The translations under genes were made by a program, and so were the position numbers. Below are positions 1-11,358 of a stretch of 64,000 nt of DNA, one piece after another. This DNA comes from Amoebophrya sp. A120 (taxonomy: Eukaryota > Sar > Dinophyceae > Syndiniales > Amoebophryaceae): positions 5,265,709 through 5,329,708 of the forward strand of contig CAJINV010000002.1 in NCBI GenBank assembly GCA_905178155.1, given 5' to 3'. The notes beneath the pieces were generated by a model. It searched no databases. It was given only the letters and a program-made list of their open reading frames with translations, and was not told where the DNA came from. Numbering within the stretch: the first letter of the stretch is position 1; each line of letters opens with the position of its first letter.

Positions 1-521
1 AAGAGGACGAGGAGACCGTTCTCCTCGCCTCCAATATGGAAGTGTCAGAATCGAAATCGACAAAGTTGAAATAACTTGTAATGCATAAAATGGATGAAAG
101 TTGTGGCCCAGTTTGTAACTGGCGCATGACAAATTTGGGTAGAACCGAAACCAAGTTTGTCATGCTGTTTGGGTAAGGAAGACGCCTTTTGTCATGCTAC
201 TTTAGCAGCTCAGTTTCTACCCCTCAACAGGCTTACTATCTGCCTCACTTGCCTACGCTGCAAGACAGGCACTTCGAGGGCTGCACTTTATGCATGGCAA
301 ACTATTTCAACTTTGACGATTTCAAACCTGACACTCCCATATCCAAGTGGCGAGACCTGCCGAAAAAGCTAGCCTCCAAGCGTTTTCTCGGGCGAGCTCC
401 TGAGGGCGAGCAAGACGACGCAGGATCATACGGCCAGGAGGAGAATGAATCCGGCACGCGGCGATCCTTACTTGGCCAACTGTTTCTGAACTTCGCAACC
501 GGAAAACCGTATCGAATGTGA
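1..521 (+). CDS. G1: 3' end of an unidentified gene
   Basis: Two coding pieces: bases 3-34 and 347-521 (stop TGA 519-521). They are separated by an introner element at 35-341 flanked by TCCAA repeats. Removing the element and one repeat joins GCC TCC AA to G TGG CGA and gives an open frame of about 68 codons that includes KWRDLPKKLASKRF and ends NFATGKPYRM. The 5' part lies outside the window. The tail is basic then acidic and matches no family I recognise. The exact frame join is the main reason for calling it a gene. Confidence 0.6.
35..341 (+). mobile_element. Introner element, singleton type, TSD TCCAA
   Basis: The 307-bp element has long imperfect inverted ends: TATGGAAGTGTCAG near 35 pairs with CTGACACTCCCATA near 341, and the pairing continues through a GTTGAAATA core on both sides. 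Exact 5-bp direct repeats TCCAA lie at 30-34 and 342-346. Its ends differ from the five recurrent families in this window. Confidence 0.85.
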
Positions 522-631
522 CAAAAGTAGTGTCTTTCTATTCCCGCTCTTTGCTAGTATCCACACCTTGTTGTCCGCTCGTTTTTTGCATATTGGACGG
601 TAATAAATCTACTTCGTGCAGCAAGAATATA

Positions 632-1111
632 ATGGTCAATGTGCTATTAATGTGCATGATGAAGACGTGCGTCGTATTAAAAATAGTCTCGTTATTCATC
701 ACGATCGTACTCCTGTGCCTTTTCTCCTTGAGCGGAGTAAGAAAAGAAAGTGAGCAGGGCAACTGCAAGAATGAGCATTTTGTCACCCAGGATATGCGAG
801 AAAATTCCACGAGCACGACGTCGACGTCCACTTCTTCGCATGCGACGGATCGCCATCGGGGACCACAGAAGGGCAGGAAGCAGCACCAGCGCCAACAGCA
901 GAGCTCGACTAGTGCCACCACGTGCACTAGTTCCTCTGACCGCGGCGATACGGGCAGCAGCAGCAAGACCACGCTGGTGTCCGTGTCCAACTCTACGCCT
1001 CCTTCGACCGAGCGAAGCCCGCGGAGTAGCGGAACGACGGCGAGTCTCAAGTTATCTTTCGTGTGCATAACTGGTGATGTCGTTGCAGTCATCTCTTGCT
1101 CATCAATGTAG
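632..1111 (+). CDS. G2: small Ser/Thr-rich membrane ORF, doubtful
   Basis: The ORF opens at ATG 632 (in-frame ATGs also at 656 and 659). It starts with a strongly hydrophobic stretch (VVLKIVSLFITIVLLCLF) suited to a signal anchor and is followed by a low-complexity Ser/Thr/Gln/Arg region. It could be a short type II membrane protein, an exon of G3 upstream of base 1368, or a chance ORF in the spacer downstream of G1. Only the hydrophobic segment and ORF length support it. Confidence 0.3.
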   Translation: MVNVLLMCMMKTCVVLKIVSLFITIVLLCLFSLSGVRKESEQGNCKNEHFVTQDMRENSTSTTSTSTSSHATDRHRGPQKGRKQHQRQQQSSTSATTCTSSSDRGDTGSSSKTTLVSVSNSTPPSTERSPRSSGTTASLKLSFVCITGDVVAVISCSSM

Positions 1112-1367
1112 ACAAAATAAACAGCTGTTGAAGAAGTAGATTTTTTGCACTGGATCCTTGGCGGACAGAAAAAACCTACAACTTGTTGGATTTCTATAAG
1201 ACCACACCAGCGCGGTGTATAAATGAAAAAAGAGAAAATAAAGGTTTCTCATATATCTTTCTCACGTATAACCTCTTTGTCATACGGCAATTTCGACCGA
1301 GGTGTCCTTCCGACATCACCATGCTTTTTGCACCCCATAACAACACCCGCTCGACAGCGGCAATGAT

Positions 1368-4199
1368 ATGTGGAGCCTCCTGTCCCCACGCCCTTGCACT
1401 TCCTCCCGCTCGCTCTCCAAGCACGGCGAGGATGAGGTTCTTTTTTGGCATGGTGACCCGCTGCACGTCAATTCTTCCGACTCGACGGGGCCGCGTGGCG
1501 GTGTTATCTGGTCGCGGGCGCTATACGGGGTGGCCAAAACGCTCCTCGTCGCCGCTTTGCTCCTGGGTGGGTGCCTCTTGGTCTGGAAAGTCGCGAACAA
1601 ATGGGCTCAGGTTCGATTTGGATCAACTATTTGGGTTTCCTATGAATGTAGATTTACCCATATTACCCTTACCCGCCGAATGTTTTGCTTGTAGGTTACT
1701 TTAAAGACTTACAAACAATCCTTTTGGGACTATGGTGGAGACGGAAGTGAATATCCGCTAAAACGACAACTAAGCACATTGTTGGTCATTCGTTCCTTTT
1801 CCCGCCCTCGTCCTCGTTTCAAATCAATGTATCGAATACAACAAAGTTGAAGAAATAAAACCATATTACAGACCTCCCCCTCGTCGTCCGGGCAGCAGCA
1901 GCACAAGAGCGTGACGACGACCGAACATCCTTTTTTCCCCTTCGCGTCTTCGAATTGGTTTCCCCCGTCCTGGTCTCGGACGAGCGAAATGAAGGGCGAA
2001 GAAAAAGACCAGGACAAACTCGACCTCCATCGCGCCGAAGACCAAGAGCTGCACCTCGAGGACGACGACGATCAGATGAACCAGCAGGACAAGAATTATG
2101 CGAAGAAACAAAATGACGACTTCCTGGCACCATCTGACGAGGAGGAGACGATCAAATTTCCGCCCGGGGCGCCGGTGGTGCCGCCGAATGATGTACTAGT
2201 GCGGGAAAAAAGTACTAGTGCTGGAAAAAATGCGGATGACAATGAACACGACCAGGTCGATCAAGACAAGCAAACTCAAATTCCAAACGAGGAAGGGAGC
2301 GCTGTTGACACCAGAGAAGGTGTTGACTACGCTCCTCCGCCCCGCAAGAAGGACGAGAACATGGACGAGGACCAACAGCGTGGTCCTCGTGAGCATGTTG
2401 CTCCACTGTGGCCGTTTCCGGCGGAACAGGAGCTGGGGCCGGCGGTTTCGGATTTTGTGCGTTTCGGAGAGCGGCAAGAGGACGGCTCGGTCCCCGACCG
2501 GTTTGCAGATAGAGGGGCCCCTGCTGCGCTAGTTCCTTCGGGAGACGGCGCGGAACAAGATGAAACACCCCCGCAACAACAAACCGAACGTCCGCGCGGT
2601 GAAGACGAGGCGACAAGAACCGCAACACAGCCAGAAGAGCGGCAATTTCCGGCGCCTCCCGCGGATCGCGGTGATCAGGCTGGTTGGCCTGCGCCTCCGG
2701 CAACAGAGTTGTCCTGGTTGAAGGACGACGAGGCCGCCCAGGGCGGCGCGGCTTCGAAAAATCCGCACGAAAGGGCTGGTGGAGGTCGAGTGTTTTCTCC
2801 TTCTGCTTTATCTTCGGAACAAGAAGGCGAGGAGCAGCGCTCCCCGGCTGGGTCTCGTGCTGGTCTGCCGCCGGACTGGTGGACGGGTTCGGGCGTTGCG
2901 AAAACCGTATCTGGCACTGCGCCGCCGTCGTGGTGGAATGATGCGTCGCCCCCGCCGTGGTTCAGTGCGAATGGTCGTGTTCTTACACCCCCGGCGCCGG
3001 CGGGTGGTGCAGCAGCAGCTCCGTGGTGGAACAACGACGCGGCTGCACCGCCGCCGTGGTGGAACGATGCGTCGCCTCCGCCCGGCTGGAACGCGGAAAG
3101 TGGTGCGCCGCCGCCCCCGTGGTGGAACAAAGGTCCTCCGTCGCCCGAAGAATTCCGGCAGTGGCGAGAAGAATCTGCTTCTCGTTCATCTTCTGCCACG
3201 ATGAAAGAAGCGCCGTCGCTGGTGTTTCCGGACGAGGGGGAAAATTCGCAGCCCGGAGGTCGCGATGTGTCGGATCTGACGCGAGACGAGCATGATCCCG
3301 CTGGCGGAGATCATCACGATGACGGTGCAGAAGCAGCAGGACAACTAGCGCCGTCGTGGACGAACAACGAACCGGCGGAGCAAGATGAAACTAAATTGGG
3401 GTCGCAAGATGTTGTTGAGCCTCCTCGTGAAGATGTTGTGCCTAGCAAAGCTGGTGGCCTTCCAGACCAGGAGGCGGTGGAAGGACCCCAGGTGGAGGAG
3501 CTGCAACAACCCGTGCGGCCGTGGCGGCCGGAGGACATTGAAAGCGACGAGGCACGGCAAACGCAAGATGGAGGCGGAGAAGAACTCGGCGAAGCCCTGC
3601 GGCCCCCGCCGGCGGACGAGGCGGGAGCAGCTGCTCAGGAGGACGAGGCTGGGGACGAGCAGCGAGAGCCGGGGCATCTCCAGCCACCGGTTCTTGAGGA
3701 GAACCTTAGCAAGCCGCCCACTGATGGTAGTGCCCCGGGTGACAGTGACGAAGGTCCTGCCCCTTCGGGGGCTCCGCCGGCAGAACAAGAAGACGGGATG
3801 AACACGGGGAGTGGAGGGCAAGAAGGTATCGCAAGAAAAAATCGTTTACAGTTACACATTGTGTTGCAGGCCAAGCAAGACGGACAAGTTCTGTCATGCC
3901 GGATATGCATAGGAGCCTCGTTTCATAGGTGTTTCCCCGTAGGATTTCTGCAGTGCAAGTTTTCTCTCTCATGCAGAGAAATTTGTGTTGCTGAATTTAC
4001 TACAAGTGTGTAACTGTAACACTTTTTTCGTGGGATAGAAGGAGGCGATGCGCTAGTACAACCGCCGGAGCAACCTTTCTTGGGCGAGGGAGAGCCACCC
4101 CCTTCCACAACGGAAGCGGAACAACAGCAAGATGGGGGCAAAGGCGGCGATGGCCCCGCAGTTCCCGAGCTTCCAGAGGGAGCCTGGCCACGGGATTGA
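1368..4199 (+). CDS. G3: single-pass membrane protein with acidic Pro/Trp-repeat tail
   Basis: Exons 1368-1610, 1872-3826 and 4043-4199 total 785 codons (784 aa). Intron 1 is a canonical GT-AG intron (1611-1871) joined in phase 0; intron 2 is an introner element. Residues 1-50 are hydrophilic, about 51-73 form one membrane segment (LLVAALLLGGCLLVW), and the other ~700 residues are very rich in Glu, Asp, Gln and Pro. At about 2920-3140 the tail holds some eight PPPWWN / APWWNND repeats. The start is the first ATG after an upstream in-frame stop at 1338. No family recognised. The Trp-Pro repeats suggest a multivalent ligand for WW/SH3-like or actin-regulating domains, which is only inference. 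Confidence 0.75.
2920..3140 (+). repeat. Coding PPPWWN repeats in G3
   Basis: About eight imperfect copies encode PPxWWN or PPxWF/PPxGWN units, for example PPSWWNDA, PPPWFSAN, APWWNND, PPPWWNDA and PPPWWNKG. The underlying codons also repeat (ccg ccg tgg tgg aac), so the array probably grew by DNA-level duplication. Confidence 0.85.
3827..4037 (+). mobile_element. Introner element, family IE-5, TSD GAAGG
   Basis: 211 bp. The left end reads TATCGCAAGAAAAAA with GTTTACAGTTACAC; the right end is the complementary pattern TGTAACACTTTTTTCGTGGGATA. GAAGG flanks both sides. Removal joins CAA GAA GG to A GGC GAT and keeps G3 open. Same orientation as the copy at 45347. Confidence 0.9.
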
Positions 4200-5764
4200 G
4201 AGCAGTTCTTCGCGAACCAAAAGCAAGTGGTTCATGATTGGGGCAGACTTACCGTCGCCGTACCAGCAAAGCACTTGCTGGGAAGAGTTTCATCTCTTGG
4301 AGGAAGCTGGTTCTTGCGTATGAGACTGATTCCTGTTTCCTCCCCGACGTTTCTCATTTTGTCCGCGGTTTTTTAAACGGTTTTTAATACGTTCTCACCT
4401 GTTGAAGTTTGATCATTTTTCGAGCCCGCACAGTCTTGCTTCGCAACAAATTAAGGTCCCAACTTGTTTTCAACGCAGATTTTTCCGCCAAATTTTTGTT
4501 CGTATTTGACTTTCACTTTGTGACGCAATCACAGACAACTCTTTTCTCGTCTGAAATTTATTATAGAGAGCAGGTTTTAGGTACTTCTCTTTCCCCATAA
4601 TTTACGATGTCCTGTTAATTTTTTTTTTTATTTGTCAGCTTTCCGTTCTCCAGCCCCAGCTGAAAAAAAATGAAGTTTTGGCATTCTTCTTGCTGTCGTT
4701 ACTCAAAATGGTATCAATTTCGCAGAACTAGAACTAGAACAGATACACCAGTAAAAAGTACTCACTATGTTGGAGTGCAGAAGTTGGAGTAAGCCCAAGC
4801 AGCTCCAGTTTCTTTTTTCGCTTTACCGTTTATGACCACCCCGAGCGGATTGTCGCTACGTGTCTGAACTTGCAAGAAATGCTTGTTGCAGCGATGCGGT
4901 TCAGGAAGGTTTTTCCAGTCTGCCCTCGCAGCTTCAGCTTGAATTTTCTGGAACCTGCACAAAAATCGGTGGATTCCAGAGGGAGACTGCGTACTTATTA
5001 TGTGCTCGGTCCGTTCCTTCTCGTGCATGATCCGTAGAAACGTATGGTTGTACGTTATCGGTTCACGACCGTGCAAAGCGCGACTGACTGGACAGAACCT
5101 CGGTTTTTTATGTTGTTACAGGTGAAATAACCATAACGTAGTTTCGTATTCGTTCGACGTAATAAAAAGAGTCCGTAGCACAACAACCCGGTGCACGGCA
5201 AGAACCGATCGGTCATCTTATCCCGTGACCGTGGTTAAAGAGCCTGCAGCTCCACGTGGCGTCGACATTACCAGCTGCTTTTATCGGTGATGACTGTGAC
5301 ACCCGTGTTTCTACTTTCTCGGTAAGCTTTCCTTCGTATTTCCTTGCCTGGACCGAAGAGTTTCATCGCAAGCTGAAACCGCCCCACGAAGTCGAAGTGC
5401 AAGTGCAACCAGTACGCTTTGACGTGAAGATGCAGCATATTGCGATCATTGCCTTCATCGATGCCAATGAACAACTACACAGACCCATGCAGATGACGTG
5501 CCCTAAGGTGCGGCCATCACTAAATTGAAATTGCTAAAAGAACGACCACGGAAAAATCTTTTGACCAAAACAATGAAACCCTAACCCAAACCACGACTTT
5601 TATGAAATCTCAATCTTTTGCTCCATCTCCGCTTTTACGCTATATAAGTGCTTTTCCCGCCCTTTGTTGACTGCAAGCTGCTGTGGCCAACTGCTGGAGT
5701 TCGGCGTGTACTTAACTGTTCCTCGCGCACCAGCAGCAACGCAGCGCAAGAAACAAAAAAAGAA
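4200..5764. other. Spacer between G3 and G5
   Basis: AT-rich in its first 500 bases with runs of T around 4620. It contains the doubtful coding blocks annotated as G4. Upstream of G5, a TATATAAG string lies at 5641-5648; dinoflagellates do not usually use TATA boxes, so this is only noted. Confidence 0.4.
4690..5528 (+). CDS. G4: possible plus-strand exons, doubtful
   Basis: Two blocks read as natural protein. At about 4760-5037 one frame gives FRFTVYDHPERIVATCLN and LQEMLVAAMRFRKVFPV. At about 5256-5528 another gives LKPPHEVEVQVQPVRF and MQHIAIIAFIDANEQL. A good donor (TCG followed by GTAAGC, about 5320) lies between them. The antisense strand of the first block is also open and plausible (ending ETGAAWAYSNFCTPT at 4765), so the strand is unsettled. 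I could not build a full gene model. Confidence 0.25.
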
Positions 5765-8700
5765 ATGCGCAGGACCCCCGCGGCCATGATCTTCAAACAG
5801 GCGACCGTGAAGATGTGGTCAGCAGCACTCTACAACTCCGTCGTGGGCGGCTACATCAACTTTGGCTGCGTGATTTTTTCCCAACAGAACCTCCTGACAG
5901 CACACGCACTCTCGGTTCCGTCGGTGACGCGGACGACCAGCAAGTTTGACGACGACCACGAACAACCCGGAGCTGCAGCAGGAGGTGGTGCTGGACTAAT
6001 TCAGCCTGCTCCCGTTGTTCACGAAGAACATCATGCTCAACTACACGACGAAGCAGAGTTTGCGGACGAGGTCGAGGAGTCGGAGGAACATCTCCAGAAC
6101 GCTGGGACGAGGAGTGCTGTTGATCTGCCGGAGAACAAGAACATGATCCGTACAACAACTTCCACTATGCGAGGACGACCGTCGTCCTTTCTCCGACGCG
6201 CAAGGGCTTCTTCGACTGCAACGTGGTCCACGTCGTCCCAGGCTGCATCATCTTCCAGTTTCCTTACCCGGAACAAGCAGCTTCGTGGGGCTCGTGCTCG
6301 TCGAGGACAAAACATGGAAACAACCACGACGAACAAAGCCGAAGCTTCTGTCCCAAGCTTCGAGGAGGAATTTTCGCCCGAAGCAGATTTTACGGACGAG
6401 GAACGAGTTGATTTGCTGGAAACAACGAACAAGAACATCAACCCGCACGAAGATGCAGTTGCGTGGGTCGTGGTGCATGGCGACACCACAACTGCCACCT
6501 CCAAGAGGACGAAGGCCGAAGATCACTTTGCCGTCGTGGAGGATCATCCTCGACCGCGGTCTTTCGTTTCGACGGAAAGGAAGATGAACAAGACACGGCA
6601 ACATGATGTTGGTGAACAAGAGCGCCGGAAGGGGGCAACAAGTGCTGCTGTGCTGGTCGAAGAACGAAGACATCAACACAAGCAACTGCCTGACGAGGAG
6701 TTCCATTTCGATGACGAGTTCGCGGACGAAGCCGATTTCGAAGAAACGGGGGCCCTCGACGTCAAGATGAGTACTGGGAGCAGTGCTTCTACTTCTCCTT
6801 CTCCTTCTTCTAGCCGCGGCCGGCCAGCTTCTTTCGGCAAGAAGAAGAAGCTCAAGGCGCGGCGGGACAAAAATCTTTTTCGCGGTCAAGATTCGCATTC
6901 GGCAAACGAGAAAATCAAAATGTTGATCGCCGGTTTGGGCACGACTGGTCGTGCGGTCAACGAGACCCTCACGACCAATCACACGGAAAGTAGCGGAGCT
7001 CCTGCCGGCGAAGTTGATGTGGTTTCCTCGTCTTTTTTGACTCTGGCACACAAGAAGATGAAACAAACCTCGGAAGTGGTGCTGCTCTACGTCCTTTACT
7101 TGCTATCACAGATGACATCAAACTCATGTATTCTATTTTGTTCAGACCGAGCTTTTTATTGGCTTGCTTGGGCAAGGGGACTCGACTCGTGCGTGAGAGT
7201 GAAGGGGGAACAAGATGATGCGCACATCAGCGCTCAGGCACGATTGGATTTTGATTTGCATATATACCATTTTGGGATCGCGCCTACTTACCAGAAAAAA
7301 AAAGTGCGATAGAAGCCACTCTTTCTCGATAATTCACCCAGCAGCATGCAAGACCGCGGTAAGTAGTATGTCTGTTAACGACACGTACACGACCTCCATG
7401 CAGGAGAGAGGGTGATGTACTGCTTTGAAAATAAAAGGAAACGTAGAATGCAGCGCTTGTCCCGCATTGTTCACTCCCACCATTCTGCAAGATGCACTTA
7501 GGTCGATGGTTTAGGATTTTGAATTTGAAGCTGCAAGCCATCCACCCCGAAGTCATCTTTCAGACTCAGAGATGAACGCTTCGTTCTGGTGGTGCAACTG
7601 CTCATGGGACCACATGCGTACTCCTCATCGGAAATGCGTCTATGCTTGTGGTGGTGCACGTGATGATCGTTATAGACGACTAGTATAAGTAAAGTAGATA
7701 GAAGAAAAAAAGTATATCTATCAGCATGCTTTATCGACGTATGTATCAGATTCAGGAAATTGAAATAAGGTTGTCATCTGTGATACCAGCAAGTGCGCGA
7801 CAATCTGACTTACCTCCGGCAGTGGGCGGCATTTTTCCGCAAAATCTCGGGGCTGAACATTGGGCGCATGGTGATGACGTCGGCCGCGGAGGGCGTTACA
7901 GCAACCACTGCTGCGACTGGACAAGTGACTTCACTTCCGCAGCTTGGTCCTGCTCACGTCGTGGCACCAGGCTTTTCTTTCGGCGACCTGGTAACGCTTC
8001 GTACCTTCGAGGAGCATCATCTACTTCCGAAGGTGAATGCAAGTAGTACTGAACAACCACTAGACTCACCAACACCCTCCTGCTCGGTCACCCAGTCGAA
8101 AACGTCGCTCGAGAACCAGAGCTTGCTGGGGGGACGCCTGTACTATCCAATGCAAATATGTCTGGGTCTGGAAAGAATGGAATTTGTGATGCAAATTTTG
8201 GATTCTACAAAAATTTCAATTTGTATTGCGTCAGAACCAAGAGTAGTACAGTTTTTGCTACGCGGAGGGGGCATTTGTCATGCGGTATAGGCATCAGGAA
8301 GCCATTACAAGATCTGTGATGCTAGGGCATACATCACAGGCATCACGCGCCATGCAAAACATGCGTGACAAATATCGCAATCTCCCAGACCCAGACGTAT
8401 TTGCATTTGATATGTACCGCGTTGTGGCGATCTTCAACATGATTCTGGACACTGCGCGCAACCAGCATCTTTCTCTCCGTCTGCTGCCCATTCGGACGGT
8501 TGGCGACTTCGCCAAAGAAGGAGATTGGAGTGAAGAACCGATTCGGGTGCCCGCGTGGAAGGTCCGGAAGGTTTTTTCCGAAGCTCTGCCACCGAAGCAG
8601 ACAATGTTGACGCACAACATCGACATCGACATCCCGTCTGGGAAAGGTTTTTTCGAACGGCTACTACCACCGAAGCACGACGACGGGACAATGACGCACA

Positions 8701-11358
8701 ACTTCTACTACCCGTCTGGTAGTCCTCGTGGTGTCCGCATTTTCATCGCGAACAAAGGGATTTTCCAGGTCTTTCCGAAGGTGAGTGATCCTGCGGGGGC
8801 CACGACGGGAAAAAAAGGCACTTCCTTCCTTGTGCGGCACGACGACCAGTTTCTGGCGAAGTTGGACAACGTTTTTCTCCCGAACCTGAAGAAGCACATC
8901 GAAGCCGCGCTGACGCAGATTTTCGCACGAGAGGCGAAGGAGTTCATCGCGGAGCGGGAAAAATCCCTGCAGGCCGGCTTTCTGAGCAAGCGGTTTTTCC
9001 TCAAGTCCCGGCTGCGCAGGTTGCCGAAAACGATGGAAAAACGCGCGAGGGAGGCCGTGACGAAGTTCGGCCATTTGTTCGACACGGCAGTGCGTGTCAT
9101 GCTGCGGCCGGCCCTCGGGCGGGCCGCGGAGGTGGCGGCGGATTTATCTTTTTCGGCTCAAAATGATGATGATGCCGCAACGACGGAAGCTCTGAAAGCG
9201 CACGAAGTTCTTCTGTTCCCGATCCAAAACGACCAGATTTTCCTACCGCCGGGCTTCGACGGTCTTCTTGGCACCAACACCCGTGGCCGGTTGCACCAGA
9301 ACACGGAAGGAACTACAATTGTTCCCTCCAAGGATGAAGATGCGCTGCTGGACGCTTTCTCCGAACAAATTGCGGAGTTTTATCTCGTGGAAAAATAACT
9401 ACGTCCCCACCCTATACGTAGTCAGGTAAGGAACTCTTACTCTGCGACACGATTTCTCAAGCACGACAACTTTTTCTCTGTATTTTTGTAGTGCAGGTAT
9501 ACTAGTAGCATTACTAATAGCAAAAGGACCGGAAGCCAGTTCCTTATCATGTTCTCAGCATTACAAATTATTGCAAAGCACCACTGCCAATGCCCCCTCA
9601 AATGGAAGTGCGCATGACAAGTCTTTCGGTAACAATCGCAAACCTGCACCACAACAACTCGGGTATGGGACGACGTTTTTTGCTCGGGATAGGTTTGTGG
9701 CGAGTCGGCTTGAGGCGGTGTCGGCGGGGTTGAAAACGCGAGCGCTCGAAGAAGCGAAAAAGGAGCACTCGGTGTTTGATGTTCCAAAAGCTGTGTGGCG
9801 CGAAGGGACGCGCTTTGATCCGGAAAAAGCTTTGTTTGGCGAAGCCTCCTCCTTGCTTGATGTGGTCACCATGTTGCCGTGGCAGCTCCCGCTGGTGAAA
9901 AAACAGAAACAAGCGGGGGACCTTCAGCAGGGCCACGGGAAGCTCGTTGACAAGAAAAGCAGTTCATCCAAGACGACGGAGCAGGCGGCAAACCCTGACT
10001 TTCTTTCCATTGTGACAGACGTGATGGTGTCGGGTCTGCGGGAGCATGCGGCGGAGTACAAAAAGCACTACGAGAACGCAGCGGGAGAGAAGAACGTGCA
10101 GGTGCGCATGGTGTTCCAAGCGCTCTCCTTCCTGTTCGGGTTCGACCCCTCGGTGGTGCTGGATGCGAAATGCGAAAATCCTGACCAGCAGGAGGCCGAT
10201 GAAGCGGAGTCATCCAATGGTCGTGGCCCTGCTGCCGTTTCCGCCATGCAACTTCTTGCCGAACAAGATTCAACATCTCCTTCCGCTGCTTTCACGTCCC
10301 TGGAAGACGTCGTCGAGGTCAAGGGACCTGGTGCAGCTGCTGTCGAGCCGGAAGTTCCAGATAATAAAGCTGCTGAACAAAAAGCGCAAGAATATCATCA
10401 AGCTGGCGACGGCCAGAAGGGCACGAACAACACCGAACAAGCCGATGCTGGTCCCTCCACGAACAAAACCGAACAAGCCGATGCTGGTCCCTCCACGAAC
10501 AAAACCGAACAAGTATTGAGATGCAAAATCCCCCCTCCCCATATCAAACCGAAGTTTCTGATGCTGGATTTGCGTACACAAATGAGGTCTGTTTTGCAGT
10601 AGAAGATTGCAGGCAGATTCTCAGCCTGTTGGGAACCGTAAAGGTCTAGCTTTTTAGCATGGGAGACTCCTGCACTGCAGGCCAGATCGCATGACAAATT
10701 TCCTCCATAATGCGGCGCATCCCTCGGCATTTGCCTTCTAGCATGACAAAGATGATTTGTGACCACAAATGTGCATCACAAATTTTCAGAAGTACGCATT
10801 TTCAATATGGGGAGGGGGGATTTTTCCTCACAATAACAAGACGGCCCTCCACAACTACCAGAACAAAAAGAAGACAACGTCGCGCCGGCTTCTGGTTGGG
10901 AGACAGCGAAGTCGGTGGTGAAAAAAACCTACCATGGAGTGAAGACCGTTGTGCTAGCGCCCTTTCGGCTGCTCAAGTACTTGTGGACCATGCTGTGCAA
11001 GGGGGTCACGCTCGGCCTCGCGCTGGGCATGGACTTCGTGTTTGGAATGGTTCACTCGGAGGCAGTCGCGACAGTTTCGCAAACAGTGGACCCGAAGAGG
11101 AGAATTGCGATGCTGCACGACCAAAAACTGCAGTACGACGCCAGCAACACAGATCATCGCCCTTTTTTCAACGCGATGTGGGAGTTCTGGTATGGGGAAC
11201 CACAGCTGGTGGAAGAGGTGGTTGAGATCGAAGTCGAGGACGACGAAGAGGACGACGATGCCACAAAGGGGGCGGAGGTGGGAACAAATTTGACGAGCCA
11301 AGTCCAAAACAGGACTGGCGAGGGGGTGCACGAGAGCGGCGTTCTTCTATCTATGTGA
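5765..11358 (+). CDS. G5: large protein of unknown function, N-terminal signal/anchor
   Basis: The start is ATG 5765 (MRRTPAAMIFKQATVKMW), followed by a moderately hydrophobic stretch suited to a signal peptide. The first exon runs to about 7000-7090 and carries three acidic repeats of the type DEAEFADEVEE / EEEFSPEADFTDEE / DDEFADEADFEE. One or more introns lie between about 7000 and 7789; a possible 47-nt exon sits at 7146-7192. From 7790 the model is firm: 7790-8143, 8418-9380, 9697-10513 and 10841-11358, 884 codons, with three introner elements removed in frame. The apparent stop at 9396-9398 lies inside an introner. The C-terminal part has a hydrophobic segment (LCKGVTLGLALGMDFVFGMV) then an acidic tail. 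No family recognised; possibly a membrane or secreted scaffold. Confidence 0.75.
8144..8412 (+). mobile_element. Introner element, IE-1 subtype 3, TSD TGTAC
   Basis: 269 bp. Ends are TATCCAATGCAAATATGTC and the complement of TATCAAATGCAAATACGTC, with the GTCTGGGTCTGG core. TGTAC lies at 8139-8143 and 8413-8417. Excision joins CTG TAC to CGC GTT in G5. The interior matches the copy at 47990 and is the reverse complement of the copy at 59638. Confidence 0.9.
9381..9691 (+). mobile_element. Introner element, family IE-3, TSD AGTTT/GGTTT
   Basis: 311 bp and easy to miss, because open frames run into it from both sides. The left end TATCTCGTGGAAAAATAACT with CGTCCCCACCC matches the left end of the IE-3 copy at 44998; the right end is GACGTTTTTTGCTCGGGATA. 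The 5-bp flanks differ at one position. Excision joins GCG GAG TTT to GTG GCG AGT in frame, uniting two ORFs into one gene. Confidence 0.75.
10431..10512 (+). repeat. 36-nt coding tandem repeat in G5
   Basis: A 36-nt unit encoding TEQADAGPSTNK occurs twice and a third time partially (NNTEQ, NKTEQ). The copies are almost identical, so the duplication is recent. The repeat ends at the insertion point of the introner at 10514. Confidence 0.85.
10514..10835 (+). mobile_element. Introner element, family IE-2, TSD ACAAG
   Basis: 322 bp. The inverted ends carry the IE-2 core CCCCCCTCCCCATAT and its complement. ACAAG lies at 10509-10513 and 10836-10840. Removal joins ACC GAA CAA G to AC GGC CCT in G5. 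Confidence 0.92.

Noticed and set aside
2675-3821. Long minus-strand and other-frame ORFs opposite G3
   Set aside because: They mirror the repetitive GC-rich codons of G3 and have no start context, splice support or protein features.
5641-5648. TATATAAG as a TATA box for G5
   Set aside because: A single AT string is weak evidence and dinoflagellates generally lack canonical TATA boxes.
6248-7066. Minus-strand ORF of 272 codons opposite G5
   Set aside because: It is a shadow of the acidic, repeat-rich G5 frame and has no independent features.
9396-9398. Stop codon ending a first gene at 9398 with a second gene starting near 9571
   Set aside because: The stop lies inside an IE-3 introner (9381-9691); removing it joins both frames exactly, so one gene is the better reading.
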